A DNA stretch of 8,661 bases from Thermoplasmata archaeon (GCA_030040865.1 JASHSX010000093.1:1-8661); one strand, 5' to 3'; positions 1 to 7,042 are shown, numbered from the stretch's first letter. The notes: generated by a model from the sequence alone, not told the origin. Numbers and translations are program-made.

Positions 1-474
1 TCGCTGATCGCCGCCCTCAACGCCCGAGCGCTCAACCCCCGGATCCGGATCGTCGTGTCGGTCTCCCGGCCCGAGCTCAAGCAGACCCTGAAGGCCGCGG
101 GCGTCACGTACGTGGCCTCTCCGGGCGACATGGGGGGGCGCCTGTGCGCCGACGCCGCGTTCCGGCCCGAGGTCGCGAACGCGGTCGAGGACCTGACGAC
201 CACCGAGCTCGGCGCCGATCTCGAGGAGTTCATCCTGACGGAGACCACGCCGATCTCGAACCAGACCCTCCAAGAGGTCGAGCGGATGGTCCGCACGGCC
301 TCCGACTGCATCGTGGTCGGCTACGCCCGGCCGGGGGCCGACGGCGAGTACGTGACCGTCATGAACCCCCCGTCGACCTTCCACTTCCAGCCGAAGGACG
401 CGGTCCTCGTCCTCGGCACGCTGCAGAATCTCCACAAGCTCCAGAAGTGGATCGGCGTGCCGCAGGGCCGCTAG
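1..474 (+). CDS. RCK (TrkA-type) potassium channel/transporter regulatory protein, 3' part
   Basis: The frame is open from base 1 to the TAG at 472-474, giving 157 residues; the 5' end is outside the window, and the GTG at 55 is an internal valine rather than a credible start. The first ~45 residues look like the last part of an RCK/TrkA_N Rossmann domain: an alanine-leucine helix, the 'ALNPRIRIVV' strand typical of RCK proteins, then 'SRPELKQTLKAAG' and 'VASPGDMGG'. Residues ~72-150 fit a TrkA_C (RCK_C) domain, with an acidic 'ADLEEF' strand and ending near 'KDAVLVLGT'. Such domains bind nucleotides or ions and gate K+ channels (MthK, Kch) or Trk uptake systems at the inner face of the membrane. 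Whether a pore domain is fused upstream cannot be seen. Family assignment is fairly sure; the exact partner is unknown. Confidence 0.85.
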   Translation, partial: SLIAALNARALNPRIRIVVSVSRPELKQTLKAAGVTYVASPGDMGGRLCADAAFRPEVANAVEDLTTTELGADLEEFILTETTPISNQTLQEVERMVRTASDCIVVGYARPGADGEYVTVMNPPSTFHFQPKDAVLVLGTLQNLHKLQKWIGVPQGR

Positions 475-618
475 CCCAGCCCTCGCTCAGGGAACCTCGA
501 GATCGTTCCCGAGGTTGCCCTCGGTCGCGCGCGACCCAGCGGATCCGTACCGGAAGACGGCTGCCGGAGGCGCAGCACCGCGGAGGGGGAGCCGGCCTCG
601 GAATCCGACGGCTCGGGA
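475..618. other. Convergent intergenic spacer, nothing recognised
   Basis: This 144-base gap lies between the stop of the RCK gene (+) and the stop of the distal GNAT gene (-). I see no gene, no clear hairpin followed by a T-run and no RNA gene in it. Frames that read through it continue from neighbouring genes in the wrong phase. Confidence 0.5.
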
Positions 619-1119
619 TCACGGGCCCGGTCCGAGCGGCGGGTACCTCCGACCGTACAGCACCTCCCCGTGGACGATCATCATCCGGCTCCTCAGACCC
701 CAGGCGCCCAGGCCACCCTCCTGATAGCCGAGCTCCTTCCGCTCCACCTCGCGGAAGCCTCGCGATCCGAACAGACGCAGGCTGGCCGCGTTATCCTCCT
801 CGACGGCCGCGTAGACGATCACGGCCCCCGCGGCCCGGAACCGGGCGATCGCGTCATCGAGCAGCAGGCCACCGACCCCGCGGCGGCGATCGGCCACCCC
901 CACGGCCACGTAGTACACGTAGCCCACCTCGGGGACCAGCCGCTCGAGCATGGAGACCCCGGCGAGCCGACCGTTCTCCTCGGCGCCCCGGACGGCGTCG
1001 ATCCGTCGCAGGGTGCGCTTCGCGTGCCAGCGGTAGATCCCCTCGAACGACTCGACGAGGATGGGAACGGCGCGCTCTCGAGCCTCCCCGACGAGGTCGA
1101 CGATCTCGTACGGGGTCAT
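619..1119 (-). CDS. GNAT family N-acetyltransferase (166 aa), second gene of a GNAT pair
   Basis: A 166-residue GNAT-fold acetyltransferase that would transfer an acetyl group from acetyl-CoA to an unknown amine. The core is complete: strand 'YVYYVAVGVA' (residues ~67-76), the acetyl-CoA pyrophosphate-binding R-x-x-G-x-G (R78, G81, G83) followed by a leucine-rich helix, then 'VYAAVEEDNAASLRLFGSRGF' spread over ~102-122, the usual motif B with N110 and the G-F turn. No signal peptide or membrane helix is visible, so it should be cytoplasmic. The ATG (complement 1117-1119) overlaps the TGA of the upstream GNAT gene as ATGA, so translation is probably coupled; this fixes the start even though the frame stays open upstream. 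The substrate could be a protein N-terminus, polyamine, antibiotic or other amine. Family sure, function unknown. Confidence 0.88.
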   Translation of the reverse strand: MTPYEIVDLVGEARERAVPILVESFEGIYRWHAKRTLRRIDAVRGAEENGRLAGVSMLERLVPEVGYVYYVAVGVADRRRGVGGLLLDDAIARFRAAGAVIVYAAVEEDNAASLRLFGSRGFREVERKELGYQEGGLGAWGLRSRMMIVHGEVLYGRRYPPLGPGP

Positions 1120-1670
1120 CGTCGGCGAGCGGTCAGATCGAGCCGCATCTCCCGGCTCGGTTGGAAGCCGAGCCGGGCATAGACGGGACGCCCCATGGGG
1201 GACGCATGGAGCACCACGCGCCCGTATCGCCGGCGTTCGGCCCACTCGATCATCGTGAGCACGAGCCGGGTGGCCACGCCCCGCCGGCGGTACCGGGGCT
1301 CGGTGTACATCGACAGGATGTACGGGAGCCCGCTCGTCCCGACCCGCCCCGGCCTCGGCTGGTTGGGCGCGAGCCACACGGCACCGCTCCCGGCCGGTAC
1401 CCCCTTCGGAGTCTCCACGATGTAGGCGAAAAATCGCTTCGCCCGACGTTCCCGCACGACCCAGCGCCGGTACGCCCGGTCGGCACGGTCGAGTTCGGCC
1501 TCGCTCCACCGCCCGATCTCGCGCCACATCCGCCGTCGGTGCCGCACGAGGAGCGGAAGATCCGCCGGAGTCGCGCCGCGAAGGAGAAGCTCCTCCCCCG
1601 TCGTGGCCCGGGCCGCCGTGCGGTTCCGGCGGACCTCCTTGGGAGCTCTCCTCGCCACGGCGTACGGCAC
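1116..1670 (-). CDS. GNAT family N-acetyltransferase (about 184 aa), first gene of a GNAT pair
   Basis: A second, distinct GNAT acetyltransferase. From the GTG at 1668-1670 it has 184 residues: a basic N-terminal tail, then the domain opening 'LLLRGATPADLPLLV' (~28-42) and helix 'RRRMWREIG'. Next come 'SGAVWLAP' (~95-102), the strand 'YILSMYTEPRYR' (~117-128), the acetyl-CoA loop R-x-x-G-x-A (R128, G131, A133), a long helix, 'VVLHASPMGRPVYARLGF' (~152-169) and a short last strand. The GNAT fold begins near residue 28, so the start must lie upstream of that. No ATG fits; GTG at 1668-1670 or GTG at 1656-1658 are the candidates. The first has purine-rich GAGAGA just before it, but neither is certain. 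The frame stays open further upstream, which is the normal GC-rich artefact. The gene ends in an ATGA overlap with the next GNAT gene and is transcribed divergently from the toroid protein gene. Confidence 0.83.
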   Translation of the reverse strand: MPYAVARRAPKEVRRNRTAARATTGEELLLRGATPADLPLLVRHRRRMWREIGRWSEAELDRADRAYRRWVVRERRAKRFFAYIVETPKGVPAGSGAVWLAPNQPRPGRVGTSGLPYILSMYTEPRYRRRGVATRLVLTMIEWAERRRYGRVVLHASPMGRPVYARLGFQPSREMRLDLTARRR

Positions 1671-1748
1671 TCTCTCGTACTCTTGAGAGCACCGCGGGGG
1701 CGTCGTACCGGCCCTGCGCTCATTACCGTCCGTTCGTTCGAGGACCTT
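1671..1748. promoter_or_regulatory. Divergent promoter region between GNAT pair and toroid gene
   Basis: Both flanking genes read outwards, so this 78-base gap must hold two start regions. On the plus strand the only AT-richer patch, TCATTACC at 1720-1727, is centred about 26 bases before the GTG at 1749, where an archaeal TATA element would sit for a leaderless transcript. The match to a TATA consensus is weak. No clear element is visible for the minus-strand GNAT genes. Confidence 0.3.
1740..1744 (+). promoter_or_regulatory. Possible short ribosome binding site for the toroid protein
   Basis: GAGGA lies four bases before the GTG at 1749. The spacing is short for a Shine-Dalgarno site, but it gives some support to this start over the upstream non-ATG options (TTG 1683, ATT 1722). 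Confidence 0.25.
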
Positions 1749-2702
1749 GTGGCGCGGAACGACGTGGTCGAGTGGCTGCTCGAGCCGGACCAGCCGTCGG
1801 TCCGGTATCGGACCCTGACCGAGCTCCTGCACCGACCGGCCTCGGACCCCGAGGTCCGCGCGGCGAAGGCGGCCGCGCTCCGGACCGGCTGGGCGGCCGA
1901 CTTCCTCGCCGACCGGGACCCCGGGGGCTGGTGGGGCGATCGGTCGAGCTTCTACACGCCGAAGTACCTCTCGACCCACTGGAGGATGCTCGTCCTCGCC
2001 GATCTGGGCGTCGGGAGGGACGCCCCGACGGTGGCCCGGTCGTGCGAGGTCTGGATGCGAGGATTCCGCCTGAACGGCGGCGGGGTCGGCGGGAACTCGA
2101 AGGGGGCCGGCCACCACTGCATCGTCGGCAACATGGCGCGCGCGCTGATCCGGTTCGGCTACGAGGAGGACCGTCGTGTCCGTCGCAGCCTCGAGTGGCT
2201 CGTGGAGACCGCGGACCCGAAGGGAGGATGGTCCTGCTGGGGCTCGGGCCGGAACTTGGACTCCTGGGAGGGCCTTGGCGCGTTCGCGGCGTATCCTCGC
2301 GCGCGCTGGACGGCGTCGATGAAGGACCGCGTAGAGAAGGGCGCGGAGTTCTTTCTCGACCGGGAGCTCCACCGCCAGGGCGCCCGGTACGCGCCCTGGT
2401 ACCGCTTCCACTACCCCGTCCACTACTACTACGACCTGCTGGTCGGCCTCGACCTCCTGACGGCGCTCGGGTACGGGGACGACCCGCGCCTCCGCTTCGG
2501 CCTCGATCTTCTCCGCCGCAAGCGTCGTCGCGACGGGCGCTGGAACCTGGACGCCCAGCATCCGGACGCGGCGGGAGCGGTCGGCCGATGGATCCGGGCC
2601 CACCCGAACCGGGTCGTCCCGCTCCGCCTGGAGGAGGTCGGGCAGCCCAGCAAGATGGTCACGCTGCGCGCGCTCCTGGTCCTCGACCGGGTCGGAGGCT
2701 AG
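1749..2702 (+). CDS. Prenyltransferase/squalene-oxidase-repeat-like alpha/alpha-toroid protein (317 aa)
   Basis: The predicted product has 317 residues, rich in Trp, Tyr and Arg, and resembles the (alpha/alpha)6 toroid group that includes squalene-hopene cyclases and protein prenyltransferase beta subunits. Evidence is the set of QW-like turns: 'PGGWWGD' (~58-64), 'PKGGWSCWGSGRNLD' (~157-171) and 'RDGRWNLDA' (~261-269), each after a helix pair. Other conspicuous blocks are 'GHHCIVGN' (121-128), 'ARYAPWYRFHYPVHYYYD' (~212-229) and 'GQPSKMVTLRALLVL' (~298-312). The DxDD acid motif of class II terpene cyclases is absent, so calling it a cyclase would be wrong; related proteins are usually annotated only as 'prenyltransferase'. 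No signal peptide or membrane helix is seen. The start is uncertain: GTG at 1749 is preferred because it sits just before 'VEWLLEPDQPSVRYRTL', the apparent family N-terminus. Its stop is only 30 bases from that of the convergent SRPBCC gene. Confidence 0.82.
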   Translation: MARNDVVEWLLEPDQPSVRYRTLTELLHRPASDPEVRAAKAAALRTGWAADFLADRDPGGWWGDRSSFYTPKYLSTHWRMLVLADLGVGRDAPTVARSCEVWMRGFRLNGGGVGGNSKGAGHHCIVGNMARALIRFGYEEDRRVRRSLEWLVETADPKGGWSCWGSGRNLDSWEGLGAFAAYPRARWTASMKDRVEKGAEFFLDRELHRQGARYAPWYRFHYPVHYYYDLLVGLDLLTALGYGDDPRLRFGLDLLRRKRRRDGRWNLDAQHPDAAGAVGRWIRAHPNRVVPLRLEEVGQPSKMVTLRALLVLDRVGG

Positions 2703-2732
2703 CGGCCCACCGGTCGGCGGGCCCGTTCGATC

Positions 2733-3200
2733 TCAGCCGAGGTCGGCCTCGAGGGCCGGGGCGAGGCGCCGCCGCCAGAGCGTGGAATCGGACGCGAGAT
2801 TTGCCGCGCGGAGGCGACGGACCTCGGCCGGAGTGGGGGGACGCGAGCGGTGCTCAATCTTGAGCCCCCGGAAGTCGAGGTGCGACCGGCGCGGGCCGTC
2901 GGCCACGATGCGGTACCAGAACTGGGAGTGACGGTAGGGCCCGCTCACGTGGGTGTTCGTCCACGAGAGCTCTTCGGGGACGACCCGGACGAGGCGGGCG
3001 ATGCGCTGCGATCGGCCGGCGCGGACCGTGGTGTCGGTGAGAACCAGCGTGTCGGCGGTGAGGCGCTGAACGACCCGCCGGCGACGGTCCCCGAAATAGG
3101 CGGCGTCGGTCGGCCGGAAATCCGTGGCCCACTCGAAGGCGGCGCCCGCCGGCGCCCGGAACGGCTGCCGGAACCGGTACTGGTAGGAGAAGGTCGTCAT
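2733..3200 (-). CDS. SRPBCC-fold (START/polyketide-cyclase-like) protein, 155 aa
   Basis: A small soluble protein that looks like a SRPBCC (Bet v 1/START-like) ligand-binding domain. The opening 'FSYQYRFRQPFRAPAGAAFEW' pattern (strand, then 'P...AFEWATDF' helix, ~4-28) is how many of these proteins begin. It is followed by alternating strands (~42-60, 67-84 with 'ELSWTNTHV', 93-101 with 'SQFWYRIVA', 106-115) and a long C-terminal basic helix (~123-153) closing the cavity. No catalytic residues can be named; the family covers lipid and polyketide binding, hydrolysis and stress roles, so the ligand is unknown. The ATG at 3198-3200 is preceded by GAGGGAG with a 6-base gap, the best ribosome site in this window, and the frame stays open upstream without homologous-looking sequence. 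Likely monocistronic. Confidence 0.78.
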   Translation of the reverse strand: MTTFSYQYRFRQPFRAPAGAAFEWATDFRPTDAAYFGDRRRRVVQRLTADTLVLTDTTVRAGRSQRIARLVRVVPEELSWTNTHVSGPYRHSQFWYRIVADGPRRSHLDFRGLKIEHRSRPPTPAEVRRLRAANLASDSTLWRRRLAPALEADLG

Positions 3201-3362
3201 CCGAGTCTCCCTCGGAGGGCGGCGAGCCGTTCGGAGTACACAAGCTTGCGGTCGGCCGTCCGGCGGTTCGGCCCCGACATTTCCGCCGGTCGCCCGTATG
3301 CGGGACCGCGCGACCGGGATTCGGGCTAGGGTCATACGGGGCGGGGGTTCTGGCGGGCCGCC
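3201..3362. promoter_or_regulatory. Divergent promoter region, SRPBCC gene / ABC exporter operon
   Basis: This 162-base gap lies between two outward-reading genes. The AT-richest patch near the minus-strand gene is AAGCTTGTGTAC (complement of 3236-3247), placed so that a TATA-type element there would give a short leader containing the ribosome site at 3207-3213. For the exporter operon, TCATAC at 3332-3337 ends about 26 bases before the ATG at 3363, again the place for a TATA box of a near-leaderless message. Both are weak matches. No gene is seen; several GC-rich inverted patches occur but none is convincing as an operator. Confidence 0.35.
3207..3213 (-). promoter_or_regulatory. Ribosome binding site of the SRPBCC gene
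   Basis: Read on the minus strand this is GAGGGAG, six bases before the ATG at 3200. It supports that start over the longer open frame and suggests a leadered transcript for this gene. Confidence 0.4.
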
Positions 3363-4040
3363 ATGGCAGGGCCGGTCGTGGTCGGGAAGGACGTCTGGAA
3401 GGTCTACGGGAGCGGGGAGACGCAGGTCACCGCGCTGCGCGGGATCAACGTCACGATCGCCGAGAGCGAGATGGTCGCGGTGATGGGGGCCTCCGGTTGC
3501 GGGAAGACCACGTTCCTCAACTGTTTCTCGGGGCTGGATGACGTGACGCGCGGGGAGATCCTGCTCGACGGGCAGGACCTCCACCAGATGGACGACCGGG
3601 CGAAGAGCGAATATCGGGCTCGGCGGGTCGGCTTCGTCTTCCAGGCCTACAACCTCCTCCCGGTCCTGACCGCGACGGAGAACGTGGAGATGCCCCTCCT
3701 GATCTCGGGGGTTGCGGGCCGGGAGGCCCGGGAGCGGTCCCGCGCGATGCTCACCGACCTCGGGCTCGGCGAACGCCTCGACCGGAAGCCGGCGGAACTC
3801 TCGGGCGGGCAGCAGCAACGGGTCTCGCTCGCGCGCGCCCTCGTGGGCCATCCCGCGATCGTCTGGGCCGACGAGCCGACCGGCAACCTCGACGAGGAGG
3901 ATTCGCACGCCGTGACCCAACTGCTCCGGCAGCTCAACCAGCGCTACCATCAAACGATCGTCGTGGTGACCCACGACCCGAACGTCGCGGCGTCGTGCGA
4001 TCGCACCGTCCGAATGCGGGACGGCCAGTTCGTGAGCTAG
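3363..4040 (+). CDS. ABC transporter ATP-binding protein, LolD/MacB-like (225 aa)
   Basis: Cytoplasmic ATPase of a type VII (MacB/LolCDE/FtsE-like) ABC system. All motifs are in place: Walker A 'GASGCGKT' (42-49), Q-loop Q94 in 'FVFQAYNLLPVLTATENVEMP', which is diagnostic of the LolD/MacB/FtsE group, signature 'LSGGQQQR' (146-153), Walker B 'AIVWADEPTGNLD' (165-177) with catalytic E171, and H-loop H204 in 'VVTHDP'. At 225 residues it is the family's usual length, with no fused permease. The ATG at 3363 starts seven residues before the first domain strand. The FtsX-type permease begins six bases after the stop, so the two form one operon and surely one complex. It lacks the MacB-type fused membrane part; that role is taken by the next gene. 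Cargo is unknown: drug, peptide, lipid or lipoprotein, or cell-envelope signalling are all possible. Confidence 0.95.
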   Translation: MAGPVVVGKDVWKVYGSGETQVTALRGINVTIAESEMVAVMGASGCGKTTFLNCFSGLDDVTRGEILLDGQDLHQMDDRAKSEYRARRVGFVFQAYNLLPVLTATENVEMPLLISGVAGREARERSRAMLTDLGLGERLDRKPAELSGGQQQRVSLARALVGHPAIVWADEPTGNLDEEDSHAVTQLLRQLNQRYHQTIVVVTHDPNVAASCDRTVRMRDGQFVS

Positions 4041-4046
4041 CGCCTC

Positions 4047-7016
4047 ATGGCCGCGGCGAACCCGGTCATCGGCCTACTGCTCCTCGTCCTGCTCGTCATC
4101 GCCGTCGTCCTCATCGTCCTCGCGCTCCGCCACCGGCTCGCCTTCCGCATCGGGATGCGGAACGTGCGCCGCGCGCGGTCGCGGACCATCCTCCTCATCC
4201 TCGGCCTGCTGGTCGCGACGACCATCGTCTCGGGCAGCCTCGTCGTCGGGGACACGATCACCCAGGTCGAGGTCCACTACACGGTCCTCGGGGTCGGTCT
4301 CAACGACGAGATCATCGGGAACGAGTCGCCGTCGGGGGCGTACACTCCGTTCGCCTACTCCGTGTTCACGGACATCAACGCCACCCACGGCCACGACCCG
4401 TCGATCGCCGGGATGGCCCCCGAGGTGGTGAGCCGGGTCTCGGTCTTCGATCGGACGTCGGGGATCCCGCAGCCGGGCCTCTACCTGATCGGCGTCAACG
4501 CGAACCAGAGTTCCCAGCTCGGCGACTTCGTCGCCGACAACGGGAGCGTCGTCGTCGGTCCCGGTCCCGGCGCGATCTTCCTCGACGATCTGGCGGCTTC
4601 GGAGCTCGGGGCTTCCGCCGGGGACCACGTCCTTCTCTACGGGGTCTCCGCGACGCCGGTCCCGGCGGTGGTCCAGGCGGTCGTTCAGGACAACCTCCGC
4701 GGAGCGTTCCCGACGGGGGGCGTGGGCAACTACGGCAGCGTCATCACCGATCTCGCGACGGCGCAGCGGCTCCAGAACCTCTCCGGGGCGATCAACGTCA
4801 TCTCGGTCACCAACGTCGGGGACCAGGCGAACCGGCTCGCGCTGGCCCCGAGCGTGAGCGCGACGCTCAACACCACGCTCGCGACCCTTCCCGCCGCGAG
4901 GGGCCTTACGGTCCAGCAGGTCCTCGTGAACGGGCTCGCCGCCGCCGACTCGGCGGGGTCGAGCGTGGAGACCCTGTTCCTCGTCCTCGGACTGTTCTCG
5001 ATCGCCGCGGGGGCGATGCTGATCGTCGGGATCTTCGTGCTGCTCACGGAGGAGCGGAAAGGGGAGATGGGGGTCCTCCGGGCGGTCGGACTCCAGGGAC
5101 GAGAGCTCGTCTACTCGTTCCTCTTCGAGGGCGCCGCGTACGCGGCGGGTGCCGCCGCCGCCGGCACGTTCCTCGGGGTCGGGGTCGGCTACGGACTCAC
5201 CTACGCCTTCAGCATCTTCGAGAAGGTCCCGGGACTCCCCGCGAACGCGTTCCTGGAGTCGTTCACCGTCACCCCGGAGTCGCTGGTCACGGCCTACGTC
5301 GTCGGTTTCGTGCTCACGATCGCAACGATCGTCGTCGCGAGCCGGCGCGCGAGCCGCCTCAACATCGTGCGGGCGATCCGGGACATCCCCGAGCCGCCCC
5401 CGGCGCTGCGGACCTACACGTACCTCGCCTTCGTCGGCGTCGCCGCCCTTCTCCTCGGGACGCTGCTGCTGCTCCGCACCTACTCCGGCACCTCGGACGA
5501 GTCGTACCCGATCCTGGGCGGGGCGATGATGATCCTGGGGCTCGCCCTCATCGCCTCCCGGTTCGTGCGCAACCGGCTCGCGTTCTCGGCCGCCGGCGCG
5601 GCGCTGCTCGTCTGGGCGGGCGACGGGAGCCTGCACACGTCCCTCCTCGGCACTGCCCACGGTGGCGGGATCTTCATCGTCTTCACCGAGGGGATCACGA
5701 TGGTCGCGGGCGCGCTCTTGCTCTACGCGTTCAACGCCCCGGCGCTCGCGGCCGGTCTCCTCCGCGCGGCCGGGGGGCGGAACCAGCGGGCTCCGGTCGC
5801 CCGCGTCGCGCTCACCTATCCCGCCCGACGCCCGGCCCGGACCACGATCAGCCTCTCGATCTTCGCACTCGTCGTCTTCACGCTGGTCGCGATCGCCGGG
5901 GTCGGGGCGACGGTCGACGCGAGCCTCGGTACGACGCTCCAGCAGCAGAGCGGCGGCTACACGTTCCTCGCCTACTCCAACACGGAGGTCCCCGACCTCC
6001 CCGGTCTCATCGCCGGCAACACGACCCTCGCGCCGTACATCTCCACCGTGGTCCCGTTCGACCACGCCGGGGTCTACGTGAACGTGAGCGGCTACGCAGG
6101 GAACCCGTACTCCGACGACCTGTACGCCGCGCCCGCGAATGCCCCCCCGTCGTCGAACTTCTACACCACCAACCAGTACACTTTCACGGCGACCGAGAAC
6201 GGACTCTCGGGCGCCCAGGTCTTCGACGAGCTCGCGTCGATGCCCGACGTCGCCATCGTCGATCAGAGCTACGCCGCGGTCTCGAACAACCTCGGCACGG
6301 GGTCGTCCGGTGCGCATCCCCACGTGAGCCCCGGCGGCACGATGCTGCTCACCAACCCCGCGACCGGGAACCGCACTACGGTCACGGTCCTAGGCATCAT
6401 GACCCAGTCGCTGGTCTCGGGGGTGTTCGTGAGCCCGTCGACCGCGACGGCGCTCGGGGTCAACGAGACGACCCGGTTCCTGATCTCCGCCGCGGCCGGC
6501 GCGGACGTCACGACGGCCGCGAACCTCCTCAAGGCGGCGTTCTTCTCCCTCGGCCTCGTCGTGATCAACATCGCGAATCTCCTCGCGACGTCGATCGCGT
6601 CGACCGAGGGCGTGATCGGCCTCCTGCAGATCTTCGTGGGGCTCGGCCTCGCCGTCGGCATCGCGGCGATGGGGATCGTCGCGCTCCGCGCCGTGGTCGA
6701 ACGCCGGCGCGAGATCGGGATGATCCGCGCCAACGGATTCACCCAAGGGATGGTGCTGCGCGCGTTCTTCCTCGAGTACTCGTTCGTCACCCTCGTCGGG
6801 ATCGCCATCGGCACCGGGTTGGGGCTGTTGATCGTCTGGAACCTGACCCAGAGTCCCGCGGCGACATCCGTGGGCGTCACCACGTTCACGGTGCCGTGGC
6901 TCAACCTCGCGATCATCCTCGTGCTCGCGTACGGGCTCTCGATGCTCGCGGTCGCTGAGCCGTCGCTGCGGGCCGCCCGGATGCCACCCGCCGAAGCCGT
7001 TCGGCCGACCGAGTGA
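4047..7016 (+). CDS. Double-FtsX-domain ABC transporter permease (989 aa)
   Basis: Membrane partner of the preceding ATPase. Two MacB_PCD-plus-FtsX modules are fused in one chain, so a single protein can replace a LolC/LolE-type pair. By hydropathy I place 13 membrane segments: 7-27, 46-67, 307-333, 359-387, 410-431, 457-476, 487-504, ~511-524, 541-562, 599-620, 854-880, 904-930 and 951-970. The two large outside domains are ~68-306 and ~621-853. Each module has the cytoplasmic coupling motif after its second helix: 'ERKGEMGVLRAVG' (336-348) and 'ERRREIGMIRANG' (885-897). Positive charges ('RRARSR', 'SRRASR', 'ARRPAR') fit the cytoplasmic side, which puts the N-terminus outside. The extra first helix and the four-helix centre go beyond the basic eight-helix plan. 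The stop overlaps or nearly touches the methyltransferase gene. Family sure, cargo unknown. Confidence 0.93.
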   Translation: MAAANPVIGLLLLVLLVIAVVLIVLALRHRLAFRIGMRNVRRARSRTILLILGLLVATTIVSGSLVVGDTITQVEVHYTVLGVGLNDEIIGNESPSGAYTPFAYSVFTDINATHGHDPSIAGMAPEVVSRVSVFDRTSGIPQPGLYLIGVNANQSSQLGDFVADNGSVVVGPGPGAIFLDDLAASELGASAGDHVLLYGVSATPVPAVVQAVVQDNLRGAFPTGGVGNYGSVITDLATAQRLQNLSGAINVISVTNVGDQANRLALAPSVSATLNTTLATLPAARGLTVQQVLVNGLAAADSAGSSVETLFLVLGLFSIAAGAMLIVGIFVLLTEERKGEMGVLRAVGLQGRELVYSFLFEGAAYAAGAAAAGTFLGVGVGYGLTYAFSIFEKVPGLPANAFLESFTVTPESLVTAYVVGFVLTIATIVVASRRASRLNIVRAIRDIPEPPPALRTYTYLAFVGVAALLLGTLLLLRTYSGTSDESYPILGGAMMILGLALIASRFVRNRLAFSAAGAALLVWAGDGSLHTSLLGTAHGGGIFIVFTEGITMVAGALLLYAFNAPALAAGLLRAAGGRNQRAPVARVALTYPARRPARTTISLSIFALVVFTLVAIAGVGATVDASLGTTLQQQSGGYTFLAYSNTEVPDLPGLIAGNTTLAPYISTVVPFDHAGVYVNVSGYAGNPYSDDLYAAPANAPPSSNFYTTNQYTFTATENGLSGAQVFDELASMPDVAIVDQSYAAVSNNLGTGSSGAHPHVSPGGTMLLTNPATGNRTTVTVLGIMTQSLVSGVFVSPSTATALGVNETTRFLISAAAGADVTTAANLLKAAFFSLGLVVINIANLLATSIASTEGVIGLLQIFVGLGLAVGIAAMGIVALRAVVERRREIGMIRANGFTQGMVLRAFFLEYSFVTLVGIAIGTGLGLLIVWNLTQSPAATSVGVTTFTVPWLNLAIILVLAYGLSMLAVAEPSLRAARMPPAEAVRPTE

Positions 7017-7042
7017 GGCGCCGTCGACCGCCGGGGTCGTCG

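Noticed and set aside
1633..1640. Near-perfect Shine-Dalgarno-like AAGGAGGT on the minus strand inside the first GNAT gene
   Set aside because: No ATG, GTG or TTG lies at a usable distance after it, so it is probably a chance Lys-Glu-Val coding stretch.
144..1748. Plus-strand open frame running some 1.6 kb in front of the toroid gene, which would give an 852-residue protein
   Set aside because: It crosses the RCK gene out of frame and runs antisense to both GNAT genes; its translation is low-complexity Arg/Pro/Gly, typical of stop-poor frames in GC-rich DNA.
4074..6323. Long minus-strand open frame (749 residues) opposite the permease
   Set aside because: It is extremely rich in Arg, Asp and Glu with no fold-like pattern, as expected from the antisense of a hydrophobic GC-rich coding sequence.
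3995..6958. Second long plus-strand open frame (987 residues) inside the exporter region
   Set aside because: It is a shifted-frame shadow of the ATPase and permease genes, almost entirely Arg/Pro/Gly/His, with no domain or membrane segment.
7013..7042. GTG start for the methyltransferase overlapping the permease stop as GTGA
   Set aside because: It would add an Arg/Pro-rich ten-residue tail; the ATG at 7043 is nearer to where the fold begins. It was kept only as an alternative.
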